A DNA stretch of 64,000 bases from Nitrospira sp. (GTDB lineage: Bacteria; Nitrospirota; Nitrospiria; Nitrospirales; Nitrospiraceae), in NCBI GenBank assembly GCA_024760545.1, contig CP060501.1, positions 1,835,501-1,899,500 on the forward strand. The letters are read 5' to 3'. Made by a program: the position numbers and the translations under genes. Below are positions 8,425-18,312 of this stretch, one piece after another. The stretch's first letter is position 1, and the number at the start of each line of letters is the position of its first letter. Below the pieces are notes generated by a model. It searched no databases and was not told the origin of the DNA. It was given only the letters and a program-made list of their open reading frames with translations.

Positions 8425-9999
8425 CTAGCGTGAGAGTACTTCAGGAACCCACGAGGCGGTCACAGACTTGATCGCTTCGACAGTGAGTGGTCCATCGAGA
8501 TATCCGTCGATGTGACACGTCCTATTGGCAGGAAGATCGCTGTCGGATAGCCCGCGCCCGAGGGCGACTATGTGAAGGCTTGGTAAACGTTCCTTGAGTT
8601 GCAGCACGTTCATGCGTTCCGTCTCATCGACCACCCGGTCGAAATCCGCAAATAGCAACAGCGGTGTCGGTATGGGGCGTAGACTTCTCAGTTCCTCCAC
8701 GGAAATGACCGTTTGAACTCGACAGCCGAGTTTTTCTAACGTTCTCACAAGAACGGTCTGACTGACCACGTCTTTCATCATGACCAGCGCATTCCCAGGC
8801 TCGAAAGCCGGCTTCCGACTATCACTGGCTCGAGCAAGCGATAAATCAAACCAAAATTGGCTTCCTTTCCCGGGCTCACTTTCGAATTCCAGCGTTCCGC
8901 CCATCAGCTCGACGAGCTGTTTGGCGAGTGCCAATCCCAACCCGGTCCCGCCATACCTGCGTCGATCGGACCCGTCTGCTTGCACAAACGGCTGGAACAA
9001 TCGGTAGGCAGCCGACTTACTGATCCCGATCCCGGTGTCACTGACGAGAAATCGGATACGGCTGGCCCCTGGTTGCAGCCCAGACGACAACTCGCCGGAC
9101 GATGGCGCAACCAGTTGGACACGCAACCAAACCTCTCCCCGCTCGGTAAATTTCACAGCGTTGCTGAGCAATACCGATAGAAGACGGCCGATACGGACCG
9201 GATCGCCCCAGAGCTTCATCGGCACCGTCGATGCGATTTCGTGACGAAGGAGAAGACCTTTCTCTTCCGACCGCTCTTGAAACAGAGCGAGATTCTCGTT
9301 GATCACCGCACTCAACACAAATTCCTCCCGGATGAGCATGACTCGCCCTGATTCCAATTTGGAAAAGTCCAAGATATCGTTCACGATTTCGAGCAAGGCT
9401 TTGGCGGACAGCCGAATCGTCTCGGCACAATCCCGCTGCTCCGGCGTCAGCTCGGTCTCAAGCAACAATTCATCCATCCCGATAATGCCGTTCATTGGAG
9501 TACGAATCTCATGGCTGATCGTGGCAAGAAATTCAGATTTCAACCGAGCCCCTTCAAGAGCCCCGTCTCGAGCCTGAACCAGCTTGTCCTGGCTGTCCCG
9601 CAATTCTTGCATGGCTTGACCGGCTCGTAACATGTATCGCACCCGGTGTTTCAGCAACAGGCCATTGATCGGCTTGACGATGAAATCGGTAGCTCCGGCA
9701 TCATACGCTTGAGTAACGGACTGATAGTCTTCCAGCCCTGTCATGATGAGTACAGGTGTATGCATGCCTTCCGGCAACCGCCGCAACTCGGCACAGACGG
9801 CAAATCCATCCATTTCAGGCATCATGATGTCCAACAGCACCAGATCAGGACGGGTCCTGACGAACACCTCAAGCCCTCGTCGACCATGTTCGGCCTCTTC
9901 AACCAACCAGCCTGATTGCTCAAGCGCTTCACGGGCCAGCAATCGCGCGACGGAATCATCGTCGATGATCAGAACGGTCGGGCAATGCTCTTCCATCAT
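8425..9999 (-). CDS. Response regulator-histidine kinase hybrid (REC-HisKA-HATPase-degenerate REC)
   Basis: A 524-aa soluble signalling protein. An N-terminal receiver (residues 8-125) has IIDDDS, the phospho-Asp in LLDIMMPEMDG, an IMTG switch and the Lys in VKP. A short coiled linker leads to the HisKA motif ISHEIRTPMNG (His about 164), then HATPase with SNAVKFTE, DTGIGI and GGTGLGLA. The last 110 residues look like a second receiver that has lost the phosphorylation site (FADFDR where the DIMMP-like strand end should be). The ATG at 9999 has GGAGGT at 7 bp and overlaps the stop of the upstream kinase (ATGA). A longer in-frame start inside the upstream gene is rejected. It may receive phosphate from the Hpt of the preceding protein. 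Confidence 0.87.
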   Translation of the reverse strand: MMEEHCPTVLIIDDDSVARLLAREALEQSGWLVEEAEHGRRGLEVFVRTRPDLVLLDIMMPEMDGFAVCAELRRLPEGMHTPVLIMTGLEDYQSVTQAYDAGATDFIVKPINGLLLKHRVRYMLRAGQAMQELRDSQDKLVQARDGALEGARLKSEFLATISHEIRTPMNGIIGMDELLLETELTPEQRDCAETIRLSAKALLEIVNDILDFSKLESGRVMLIREEFVLSAVINENLALFQERSEEKGLLLRHEIASTVPMKLWGDPVRIGRLLSVLLSNAVKFTERGEVWLRVQLVAPSSGELSSGLQPGASRIRFLVSDTGIGISKSAAYRLFQPFVQADGSDRRRYGGTGLGLALAKQLVELMGGTLEFESEPGKGSQFWFDLSLARASDSRKPAFEPGNALVMMKDVVSQTVLVRTLEKLGCRVQTVISVEELRSLRPIPTPLLLFADFDRVVDETERMNVLQLKERLPSLHIVALGRGLSDSDLPANRTCHIDGYLDGPLTVEAIKSVTASWVPEVLSR

Positions 10000-12900
10000 G
10001 CTGCGGACCTCCCCTTCTCCAGCTCTGCTTGAAAGGCGGTACACACAGCCGTGTAATGTTGCTCGAGTTCGCTCAAGATTTCGTGAGCACGATCCAGATC
10101 TTGACCGGCACCCATCAGTTCCAATTCGCGACAGTCGGCAGCTAGAACGGAGGCTCCGAGTTGGGCGCTGCTCGACTTCAGACAATGCGCGGAAGCCCGC
10201 AACTCAGCCGCATTCTTTGACAGGACAGCGCGGCGTATCCGATCGATCATCGCTGGTGACGCGTCGATGTATTCAGACAAGATGCGAGCGAAGATGTCCG
10301 GGTGGCCAGGCCGTTGCAATTCGCGGATGGCAGCCAACGCCGCTTGATCGATGATCGTCACGTCAACACGTGTGTCATCACGAGTCCCCACTCTCTGAGG
10401 AACGGTTGGTTGTCGGCCACACGTCTCCAGCGATGGCGAACTCGGCGTTACGCCGCACCCTTCTACTGGCTCGGCTTTCCCCCTCGGCAGCCAACGAGCC
10501 AATACATGTTCGAGTTGTGAAGGTGTATAGGGTTTCGTCAGGTAGTCGTCCATGCCGGCGGCCAGGCAAAGGTCCCGGTCTCCCTGCATCGCATGCGCCG
10601 TCAGAGCCACGATCGGCACCCGGCGGATGCCTATATCCCCCACTCGCTGGGCTTCATGTTCTCTGATCAACCGGGTTGCGGCAAGACCGTCCATCTCAGG
10701 CATCTGGCAATCCATGAAGACGAGCGCATAGTCCGTCACGGCTGTTGCTGCGACCGCTTCTCGCCCGTTCTCAGCGGTATCGATCAGGCAATTGAACGCT
10801 TCCAGCATGCCGTACGCGACCTCGCGGTTCACCGGGTTGTCCTCAACCAGCAGAATGCGCACTTCGGCGGATCCGACCGGTTGATGATCGACGTTTTCAG
10901 ACTCAACCTCATGTCCTCCTAAGATGGGAGATAACACCGGGCTGTGAACGGGATTGCATTGCGCGAAATAGGCGGTAAACCCGAAGATAGACCCCTTACC
11001 CGGATGACTCCAGAGCTCGATGTTTCCACCCATCAATGTGACAAGCTGCTTGACGATTGCGAGCCCCAAGCCGGTCCCACCGTATTTCCTGGTGGTCGAA
11101 CCATCGGCCTGGGAAAATGCGTCGAAGATGTGGGCTTGAACTTCGGGAGCAATGCCGATGCCGGTATCATGGACCGTAACGGATAGTCCGTGCAGATCCC
11201 CCCTCTGATCCTCAAGAGCAACACATACCTTAATGCTTCCCTGTTCCGTGAATTTGACGGCATTTCCGACCAGATTCACGACGATTTGTCTCAGCCGGAT
11301 CGGATCGCCGAGCAGATACCCAGGGATATCACGGTCGATCTGCCAGGAAAGTGTCAGCTGTTTCTTCTGCGCTGCCGGTCCTAACAGATCAACCGCTTCC
11401 TGGATCGTCCGACGAACTTCGAAGGGAATCGCCTCAAGCTGCAGTTTCCCGGCCTCGATCTTCGAAAAGTCCAAAATGTCGTTGATGATGGCGAGTAATA
11501 CCGTGCCGGATCGGTGGATCGATTCCGCCAAATGCCGCTCTCTGTGACCAAGCGCACATCGCAGCAAAAGATCCGCCATGCCCAACACTCCGTTCATGGG
11601 AGTGCGAATTTCGTGACTCATGTTTGCCAGGAACTGACTCTTGGCGCGACTGACGGCCTCGGCAGTTTCCTTGGCATGACGAAGCGTTTCTTCTGCCGAT
11701 TTTTGATCAGTGACATCGATATTGATTCCGACCATACGGTTCGACAACGCAGCGTCGCTCTTGATCGCAGTCCCGCGCCCAAGAATCCACCGATAGGAGC
11801 CGTTCTTATGACGAAGACGATGCTCAAGTTCGAATCGAGATGGCCGTGCGAGCAAATACGCCTCGATGGTATTCCAAACACGGTCGTAATCCTCAGGGTG
11901 GAGCCGGCTTTTCCACTCCGCGAATGTATTGCCCAACTCGTGATCCTCATACCCAAGTTGCCGCTTCCATTCAGGCGAGAGATACACAACATTCGATTTC
12001 AAATCCCAGTCCCAAATCCCAATGTTCGCGCTCTGGACCGTCATCGTCAGCCGTTCTTCACTGGTTCGCAACGCCTGCTCAACCTTCCGTCTATCGGCAG
12101 CCTCGATGGCTAAAGCCACCGCATTGGCGATGGACGTGGCGAAATGTTGCTCTTCGCGCGTCCAACGTCGCATAGGGCCGATATGCTCATGACAGATCAC
12201 ACCGATCATCCTGCCTTCCGAGAGAATCGGAACGTCGAGCATGGACGTAATCCCCAGCGGCGCCAAATACCCCTCGGCAAATTCCGCAGTCCTCGGATCG
12301 GCTTGCGCATCATCGGCTGATACGATTCGCTCGGTATCCAGCTCCTGAAAATACCGGGGATATGCGATCGCCGACAGTTCGAGGCCTTGGGAATGTTCTC
12401 GAGTGGTCAATTGATAGAGATTGACGCACTGAATGGCGGACCGATCCGCCGTAAAGAACCAGATACTGACTCTCGCTGCATGAAGACACTCCGCTGCCAC
12501 GCGTGTGACGGCTTGAAATGCTTCTTGAAGATTACCCCCGTAGACTTGCGGGCTTTTGGCCACTTCCGACAACCCCGCCTGAATTCGACGAAGAAGGCCT
12601 TCGGTCTGTTGCCGCTCTCGCTCTACCCGCTTCTCCTGACTGATGTCTCTGAACACGAGCACCGCGCCGGTGACGGTGCCATTCGAAAGCATGGGGGTCA
12701 CGACCAGCGAGATGGGCACAAACTGACCGTCCGTTCTCACCAACAAACCATCGTCCGTTCGGTACGGTTCGCCGGAGGCAAGCGTCGGCAGCGTGGCATC
12801 GGTGATGAGACAGTGTTCTCGGTATTCTTCGGGTCCCGGAGAGATCATCCGATAGACAGGACGATCGCCTAGGGCATGCGCGGCTTCTCCCAACAGTTGC

Positions 12901-13223
12901 TCGGCGTGGGGATTCATCATCTGAATCTTCCACGCCGCATCCACGACGCACAGTCCATCTCCCAGCGCGTGCAAAACCGCCTGGAGTTTGTTTCGCTCCT
13001 GTGCGAGCTGAGTTTCGCTGGTTTGTTTGAGTTGCGCATAGAGATCCTGCATCTCCTTTGAAGAGAGGGCCAGCGATCGTTCCAGGAGCGCATGACCTTG
13101 ATCGGCTTCCATATAGCTCCGGCTGATCCTCTCCAGCAGGTCACTCCACACCTCCGGCGACGGTGGGAGATGCTCTTGATCTAGGCCTAACCGCCTCAGT
13201 TGTCGTGTCAGTAGGGGGTGCAT
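9996..13223 (-). CDS. Hybrid histidine kinase PAS-GAF-PAS-HisKA-HATPase-REC-Hpt
   Basis: A 1075-aa soluble phosphorelay kinase. Domains in order: helical head (1-75), PAS (about 80-195), GAF (about 205-380, with DVPILSEGRMIGVI), PAS_3-type (about 387-510, FRDI/IDVTDQK ends), HisKA with MSHEIRTPMNG (His about 538), HATPase (SNAVKF-like NLVGNAVKFTE, DTGIGI, GGTGLGLA), receiver (about 785-905, LVEDN, MDCQMPEMDG, LTAHAM, TKP) and a C-terminal Hpt domain whose His lies in AHCLKSSSAQLG. It starts 6 bp after the FIST reading frame ends and overlaps the next hybrid by 4 bp. No DNA-binding output exists in the operon, so the relay must end on another protein. Confidence 0.9.
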   Translation of the reverse strand: MHPLLTRQLRRLGLDQEHLPPSPEVWSDLLERISRSYMEADQGHALLERSLALSSKEMQDLYAQLKQTSETQLAQERNKLQAVLHALGDGLCVVDAAWKIQMMNPHAEQLLGEAAHALGDRPVYRMISPGPEEYREHCLITDATLPTLASGEPYRTDDGLLVRTDGQFVPISLVVTPMLSNGTVTGAVLVFRDISQEKRVERERQQTEGLLRRIQAGLSEVAKSPQVYGGNLQEAFQAVTRVAAECLHAARVSIWFFTADRSAIQCVNLYQLTTREHSQGLELSAIAYPRYFQELDTERIVSADDAQADPRTAEFAEGYLAPLGITSMLDVPILSEGRMIGVICHEHIGPMRRWTREEQHFATSIANAVALAIEAADRRKVEQALRTSEERLTMTVQSANIGIWDWDLKSNVVYLSPEWKRQLGYEDHELGNTFAEWKSRLHPEDYDRVWNTIEAYLLARPSRFELEHRLRHKNGSYRWILGRGTAIKSDAALSNRMVGINIDVTDQKSAEETLRHAKETAEAVSRAKSQFLANMSHEIRTPMNGVLGMADLLLRCALGHRERHLAESIHRSGTVLLAIINDILDFSKIEAGKLQLEAIPFEVRRTIQEAVDLLGPAAQKKQLTLSWQIDRDIPGYLLGDPIRLRQIVVNLVGNAVKFTEQGSIKVCVALEDQRGDLHGLSVTVHDTGIGIAPEVQAHIFDAFSQADGSTTRKYGGTGLGLAIVKQLVTLMGGNIELWSHPGKGSIFGFTAYFAQCNPVHSPVLSPILGGHEVESENVDHQPVGSAEVRILLVEDNPVNREVAYGMLEAFNCLIDTAENGREAVAATAVTDYALVFMDCQMPEMDGLAATRLIREHEAQRVGDIGIRRVPIVALTAHAMQGDRDLCLAAGMDDYLTKPYTPSQLEHVLARWLPRGKAEPVEGCGVTPSSPSLETCGRQPTVPQRVGTRDDTRVDVTIIDQAALAAIRELQRPGHPDIFARILSEYIDASPAMIDRIRRAVLSKNAAELRASAHCLKSSSAQLGASVLAADCRELELMGAGQDLDRAHEILSELEQHYTAVCTAFQAELEKGRSAA

Positions 13224-13229
13224 GAGAAA

Positions 13230-14373
13230 TCACGCCGCTTCGCTCAGCGTCGTCAACGTCATCGTCTGATTGTGAAGATCGCAGGTTTCCGCCGTAAACG
13301 GAGAAATTTCCCCATAGGAATAGAATCCGATCTGCTGCGTCCCTTTGGGAAACACATCCAGAGTGGCCTCGGTTTCCTCTTCTGTCCGCTCTCCGAGAAC
13401 GAGTCGTCGACCGACGCAACTGATGGCAACGGCTAAGGTGCAAGAGTTGGCGTCGGCTGCTGACTTGGTGGAAAATGCCGCTTCGGACGCCCCATGGACG
13501 AGCCGATCAAAATTGGCCTTCATCAGCTGCGCGAGAGACCCTTCCGGAATATCGCCAGCGAAGGTCAGAGATTGTTCCTCTTCGTTCACCGCAAGAATCG
13601 TTCGAACCAGGCTCTTGGAATCTGCTTGATGGGCACGTAGTGCGAGCGGGAAGAGGAGGCCGGTTGCCGGCAAACCGGAGGCTCGATCACCAAGATACTC
13701 CTTATACAGCTGAAGAGCAGGACGGCCATCGAGCTCGAACAGGACGTTTCCACTTGATCTGGTAACACGCCGCTCATGGCCGAACCGATCCCAGCCACCC
13801 TTTGTTCCGTGCCCGATCCTGATGCGATCTCCATAGGTAACCGACAGCCGTCACAAAACCCGATTGAGGCCGGCGGTCCTGCAGCACCCAGGTCCGATGA
13901 AATCGATCACCATCGCCGGCCAATCCGCCGGTCACCACGACGGAAGGGGATACCTCTGAATTCAGGCCCCGTACCAGTTCGCTCCCGTTCACACAAAGGC
14001 CGTCCGAAAGGACAAGGATGCCTTTCAATCGTGGGTCGTTCAGCTGTCTGGCAATATGCTGCCCAGCGGTGAACGAATCTTCCGCTGAGTGAGCAGGAGC
14101 ACCGGCCATCCGAAGATCCGTATGATCGAATCGGACAATCGCCGCGCTCACGCTCTCGTCGAAGATCTGCGTCCCTAAAATCTCGCCGGCGGTCGAGCAG
14201 CCGATGGCTGTCGAATGGGGGTATTCATCGACCAACTCGCGGATCGGGTTGTCCGCATCGATAAAAGTGGAAGAACCGAACAGCACGATCAGTGTCCGAT
14301 GGGAATCTATCTGAGGCCGATTCTTGATGGACCACCCTTCACTACGATCATATTGGAATGTATGAACCTCCAT
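13230..14373 (-). pseudogene. FIST-domain sensor protein, interrupted by a frameshift
   Basis: FIST proteins are cytoplasmic small-ligand sensors often encoded next to signalling kinases, as here. The ATG at 14373 (GGAG about 8 bp upstream) opens FIST_N (MEVHTFQYDR, TAIGCSTAGEI, VTGGLAGDG). Around 13833-13842, within GFVTAVG, the frame moves by one base: the first frame runs into a stop near 13774, while the other reads YGDRIRIGHGTKGGWDRFG and then VTRSSGN, VLFELDGRPALQLYKEYLG, exactly the expected FIST_N/FIST_C join, and continues to the stop at 13230. Removing one base gives about 380 aa, the normal length. No slippery heptamer is evident, so mutation or a base-calling error is more likely than programmed recoding. 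It leads the hybrid-kinase operon with a 6-bp gap. Confidence 0.85.
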
Positions 14374-14755
14374 CTTGTGCTCTCCATGATGTCTGAGGCT
14401 AGGCCGCCCACCAATCGGCACTTGCGTCAAACCAACTAGGTAGTGTTTCGGTATGTCAATCACAAAACTTGATAAGACTGGGAATGAGGGCTACGGGAAT
14501 GACAACTAATCGATACCTTAGGTGAATTCTAAATCCTACAGATGTACACCTACGTGCTTGATAAGGCACCTGATCGTGCTAGGAGCAGGGGAAACCTTGA
14601 ATTAATTCGGTTCCGAGTGAGGCCGCCATTCAAGCCCTGCCAGTAGGGAGTCCCGGTGAGAGCCCAGATCGTACCGCACTATTACCCTTAGTGGAGGTGG
14701 TGGATATCAGTCAGCAGCGCCTTGAGCCGATGGTATGGCACTACTCATATGAAAC
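14374..14755. other. Gene-free interval upstream of FIST operon
   Basis: About 380 bp between the FIST start and the end of the ATPase gene, which read in the same direction. I see no convincing open frame, RNA gene or strong hairpin. It presumably holds the terminator of the ATPase gene and the promoter of the FIST/hybrid-kinase operon. Confidence 0.5.
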
Positions 14756-17275
14756 TTATGACCACCCTGAAGTAAGGCTTCCCCTTGCATCACGCCAATG
14801 GGGTGTCCAGGCGAGGGTCACGAGTTTGACAGCAATGTTAGCCTTGGTGGGTTTGATAGAGATGGTTTCGAGTTTTTCGTTCAACGGATCGGATGCGGCA
14901 GCCAACGCTTCGCTCTCCGACTTGAACTGCGCTTCGAGATCCATCAGTTGCTGTTGAAGCGCCGCGACATTTTCCTCGGCTACCCCGACATCCTGCGACT
15001 CTTTCATGACGCGGCCGGCACTCCGGATCGCAGTCGTGGCTCGTCCGATATTTGACGCGCTGATCGCCTTCCGTCCAAGAAAGGCCCCCAGAATGGAAGC
15101 TCCCACGGAAATCGCCGCTTGCATCTGGCTGGAACGGGATTCGGTCTGCTGCTTTTCCTTCGCCAACTCCGCACGCCTGACTCGTTCTTGAAGTGTCGCA
15201 ATCTTGGAACCGTATTTCTGGCGAAGCGCCTCCGCGCCCTTGTCGCGCTGTTCTCGCCCGGTCTGCTGTAACCGCACTCGGAAGTCGCGCTCAGATTCGC
15301 CAGGCTTAGACACTTCCTTGGTAATGGAACTCCTGTACAACTCAACTTTCTGCGTCCGGAAGAGCCAACCGCCGAACTCCTTGTTCCAGTCGGCGTAACT
15401 CTTGGCCTTGCCGGCACTTGTCGGCAAGCCAAGAAACTGCGCGCCCTCTTTTGGGTTCTGTTCGAGATCGGCCACCGCCACATCCACTGGTGTTCCACGG
15501 TCCCAGTCGACAGTCACCGGGCCATCGCCCATGGGTGCCAGGACAATCACATCCTGGATCGTGTCGATCCCGCTTTTCGTATCGGAGAAGCGGATCTGCG
15601 ACGAGCCGAGCAACATGGGCGCATAGATCAACTCGCTGCCTTCAGGCTGCGTCCCACGCAATGGCACGAAGTGTTGCGGGACATCCGGCGGGACGATGGG
15701 ACGTGCGCTGCCTTTGGGTGACTTGGCTGGTTTTCCGGCAGCACGAGGCGCACCAACTCCCGCTTGAGCATCGCGCACAGGATCCATCAGCTGCTTGATC
15801 TGTGTCCTTGTCAGAGGTCCACGGAGATAGGAGAGGCACCACCGTGTCTCAAACACGACCGGCTCATCCTCATGCACATTGTTCATCAGAAAGATCCGAT
15901 TGCCGAGACCTGCCAAGGTTTGTTCCATGCGGCCACGGTCGAATTTCTTCCCGGCGCTAGTCGAAGCCCCTTCCAACCCCTCCAACACTCGGGCTTTATC
16001 CCGTTCAGTCTGCAACCGTCCAATGAACCACGTGCCCGTATTGGCCAATCCCTTGTAATCGAGATCGACGGGATTCTGCGTCGCGAGCACGACCCCCAAA
16101 CCAAACGCCCGCGCCTGCTTGAGCAAAGTCATCAGCGGCAGCTTGGATGGAGGATTGGCCACGGGCGGGAAATACCCGAAGATCTCGTCCATATACACGA
16201 GGGCCCGCAGACTGGTGGTGCCCGATTGAGCTCTCATCCAACCGACCATCTGACTGAGCAAGAGCGTCACGAAAAACATGCGTTCTGCGTCGTTCAAATG
16301 AGCGATTGAAAAGATCGCCAGACGTGGCTTACCCGACGAGGTGTAGAGCAGCTGCTGAATATCGAGCGATTCTCCTTCCAGCCAGGCTTGAAATCCTGGA
16401 GCCGCCAAAAGATTGTTCAGCTTCATCGCGAGTGCAAAGCGGTCCTTAGACGGGAAAAACGAATCTATGTCCATCACGCCGATCTTCGACACCGGCGGCG
16501 ATTGGATGGCCTGAATCAGTGCTGCAAGATCGAGATCTTCCTCTTGCTTCCACGTCTGATCCAGAATCGTCGATAGGAGAATGTGCTCGCGGCTTTGGAT
16601 CGGATCGGCTTCGATCCCAAGTAAGCCCAACAAACTGGTCACGGTCGTACTGATTCGTTCACGCAGAAGTTCGGAGTCCTCACGCACATCAGCCGTCGGC
16701 GCGGCAAAAGACTTAAGGATAGAGACCGGGAGTCCGGCGTTACTGCCGGGCGTATAAATCGCGATGTCTGCAGCATCCCGGAGGCGCTGTATACGAGCGC
16801 CATCCTGTTGCCATCCAGCCAAGCCCTTGGTCCATAATTCAGCCTGTGCCTTCGCATACTCGATGGACGACAGGCATTTCTTGCGCGCATCGTCCTCATT
16901 GATCCATGGCTGAAAATCTTCGCCCTGGAGCGACGGGAACGTCAGCATCAAATTGCCAAGGTCGCCTTTTGGATCGATGATAATGGCGGGAATGTTGTCG
17001 ATCGCCGCCTCTTCAAGAAGCGCAAGACAAAGTCCGGTCTTGCCGCTGCCGGTCATGCCGACGCAAACAGCATGCGTCACGAGATCTTTGGAATCATAGA
17101 GCAGCAAACCAGGCTTGGCTTGCTTAGCCGCGAGATCATATGGCCGTCCCAGGTAGAAGACACCGAGCTTTTCGAAATCTTCCGTGGCCAGGGGTGCAGA
17201 CGGGGATGCCGGTGAGGATTTCTTTTCGAGACTCTCGGACTTCGCACTCGAGTCGGTCTTTTTCGATTTCGGCAT
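14756..17275 (-). CDS. HerA/FtsK-superfamily ATP-binding protein
   Basis: A 839-aa P-loop ATPase of the HerA-like type. Walker A is GMTGSGKTG near residue 75, followed by IIIDPKGD; Walker B is LVYMDEIFGYFPP about residue 380, then KQARAFGLGVVLATQNPVD, typical of HerA/VirB4-like pumps. The C-terminal third (after about 520) is a separate region with a coiled-coil stretch rich in Glu, Arg and Gln and a short hydrophobic GASILGAFLG element. The ATG at 17275 is chosen because a GGGGG ribosome site sits 7 bp upstream; ATGs at 17281 and 17296 are possible. It carries no nuclease neighbour (NurA, SIR2), so a defence or DNA-end role is not supported by context. Function unknown. Confidence 0.8.
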   Translation of the reverse strand: MPKSKKTDSSAKSESLEKKSSPASPSAPLATEDFEKLGVFYLGRPYDLAAKQAKPGLLLYDSKDLVTHAVCVGMTGSGKTGLCLALLEEAAIDNIPAIIIDPKGDLGNLMLTFPSLQGEDFQPWINEDDARKKCLSSIEYAKAQAELWTKGLAGWQQDGARIQRLRDAADIAIYTPGSNAGLPVSILKSFAAPTADVREDSELLRERISTTVTSLLGLLGIEADPIQSREHILLSTILDQTWKQEEDLDLAALIQAIQSPPVSKIGVMDIDSFFPSKDRFALAMKLNNLLAAPGFQAWLEGESLDIQQLLYTSSGKPRLAIFSIAHLNDAERMFFVTLLLSQMVGWMRAQSGTTSLRALVYMDEIFGYFPPVANPPSKLPLMTLLKQARAFGLGVVLATQNPVDLDYKGLANTGTWFIGRLQTERDKARVLEGLEGASTSAGKKFDRGRMEQTLAGLGNRIFLMNNVHEDEPVVFETRWCLSYLRGPLTRTQIKQLMDPVRDAQAGVGAPRAAGKPAKSPKGSARPIVPPDVPQHFVPLRGTQPEGSELIYAPMLLGSSQIRFSDTKSGIDTIQDVIVLAPMGDGPVTVDWDRGTPVDVAVADLEQNPKEGAQFLGLPTSAGKAKSYADWNKEFGGWLFRTQKVELYRSSITKEVSKPGESERDFRVRLQQTGREQRDKGAEALRQKYGSKIATLQERVRRAELAKEKQQTESRSSQMQAAISVGASILGAFLGRKAISASNIGRATTAIRSAGRVMKESQDVGVAEENVAALQQQLMDLEAQFKSESEALAAASDPLNEKLETISIKPTKANIAVKLVTLAWTPHWRDARGSLTSGWS

Positions 17276-17471
17276 ACCCATACCCCCTTCGCTCAACAGC
17301 CGAGATAGATGTGTGCGGTATTGTAGTGGCCTAAAGAATGTGCTGCAAGCGGGCTTGGTAAGGTTTCATCAATCGGGCGAGCTGCGGTCTAAGCCTAGCG
17401 AGGGACAGAAGCAGGATGGTGAGAAGGTTGATTACGGCTCGAACGATAACACATCGTCGTATCCTCGATCG

Positions 17472-17801
17472 TCACCATTCTTTGAAGATGATGAACACCG
17501 CCACCACGATAAGCGCGAACCCCACCACATAGTTCCACTTCATCGCTTCTTTCAAGTAGACGACTGAGAAAATCGAGAACACGACCAGGGTGATGACCTC
17601 CTGGATCGTCTTGAGTTGCGCCGCATTGAACTGGGCATGGCCGATCCGATTGGCCGGCACTTGAAAGCAGTATTCGATGAACGCAATACCCCAACTCGCC
17701 AGAATCACCGTGAACAAGGGATATTCCTTGAATTTCAAGTGGCCGTACCACGCGAATGTCATGAATATGTTCGAAATCGTCAACAACGCCACAGTCTGCA
17801 T
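17472..17801 (-). CDS. DMT-superfamily small membrane protein (DUF486)
   Basis: A 109-aa protein with four hydrophobic segments, matching DUF486 proteins in length and in motifs FMTFAWYGHLKF, YCFQVPANRIG, FNAAQLKTIQEVITL and the C-terminal VGFALIVVAVFIIF. These are single-module relatives of drug/metabolite transporters; the substrate is unknown. The ATG at 17801 has GGAGG about 9 bp upstream; the longer in-frame start at 17879 would add a non-conserved head. Confidence 0.82.
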   Translation of the reverse strand: MQTVALLTISNIFMTFAWYGHLKFKEYPLFTVILASWGIAFIEYCFQVPANRIGHAQFNAAQLKTIQEVITLVVFSIFSVVYLKEAMKWNYVVGFALIVVAVFIIFKEW

Positions 17802-17991
17802 CGGACACACCCCTCCCTCTTTTAGGCACGGTTGGCCTATTGTCCCTTGAATGGGCACAGCAGAAAAGGAAATGATCAATTACCGGAAAGACCTATGGAG
17901 GAGCAAGGGATGAGCTGACAAGAAGTGAAAAGAGCGCGTTCAGACAGGAGAACACATCTGGCTGCATGTCACGCCAAGCTACCTCGTGACT

Positions 17992-18084
17992 TTATCGAAG
18001 AACACCCAAAAACCACAGCAAGACCAAGAGACTGGCCGGAACTCCGAGGAGCCATAAAATGAAACCTTTTCCCATCGTTCCCAT
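17992..18084 (-). CDS. 30-aa hydrophobic membrane peptide
   Basis: A very small gene: ATG at 18084 preceded by GGAGGG at 4 bp, stop at 17992. The peptide starts MGTMGKG and then forms one continuous hydrophobic helix (FILWLLGVPASLLVLLWFLG) ending in an Arg. The strong ribosome site and the clear single membrane span argue for translation. It sits just downstream of the DUF1328 gene and near an exported CsbD protein, in a cluster of tiny envelope proteins. I do not know a named family. Confidence 0.55.
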   Translation of the reverse strand: MGTMGKGFILWLLGVPASLLVLLWFLGVLR

Positions 18085-18144
18085 AGATCCCTCCTTCTTC
18101 GAGTTGTGTTTTCGCGTCTATTGAATCAGCAATGAGTGTCCTCG

Positions 18145-18312
18145 TCAGTTAACCGGAGGTCTGCGACCTGTCAGCAAATGGACGAGCAGAAAGATGATCG
18201 CGATGAGAAATAATACCCATGAAATATGCGTGGCCACGGCGGCTGCACCACCGGCCCCCACCGCCGCCGCAACAAATCCTATGATGAGGAACACCAGCGC
18301 ATAGTAGAGCAT
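18145..18312 (-). CDS. DUF1328 family small membrane protein (YtjA-like)
   Basis: A 55-aa protein from ATG 18312 (AGGGGA upstream) to TGA 18145. It has the DUF1328/UPF0391 layout: MLYYALVFLIIGFVAAAVG, a Gly/Ala stretch, then a second hydrophobic segment (WVLFLIAIIFLLVHLL) and a short basic tail. Proteins of this family are abundant, of unknown function, and often found with CsbD genes in stress-responsive clusters, as here. A perfect 12-bp hairpin lies in its leader (18332-18363). Confidence 0.8.
   Translation of the reverse strand: MLYYALVFLIIGFVAAAVGAGGAAAVATHISWVLFLIAIIFLLVHLLTGRRPPVN

Noticed and set aside
13586-13834. Separate small gene in the third frame of the FIST region
   Set aside because: Its sequence has no protein character, and the FIST frame explains the same DNA.
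14756-17275. HerA-type ATPase as part of a defence island
   Set aside because: No nuclease, SIR2, methylase or mobile genes lie nearby; the neighbours are ordinary.
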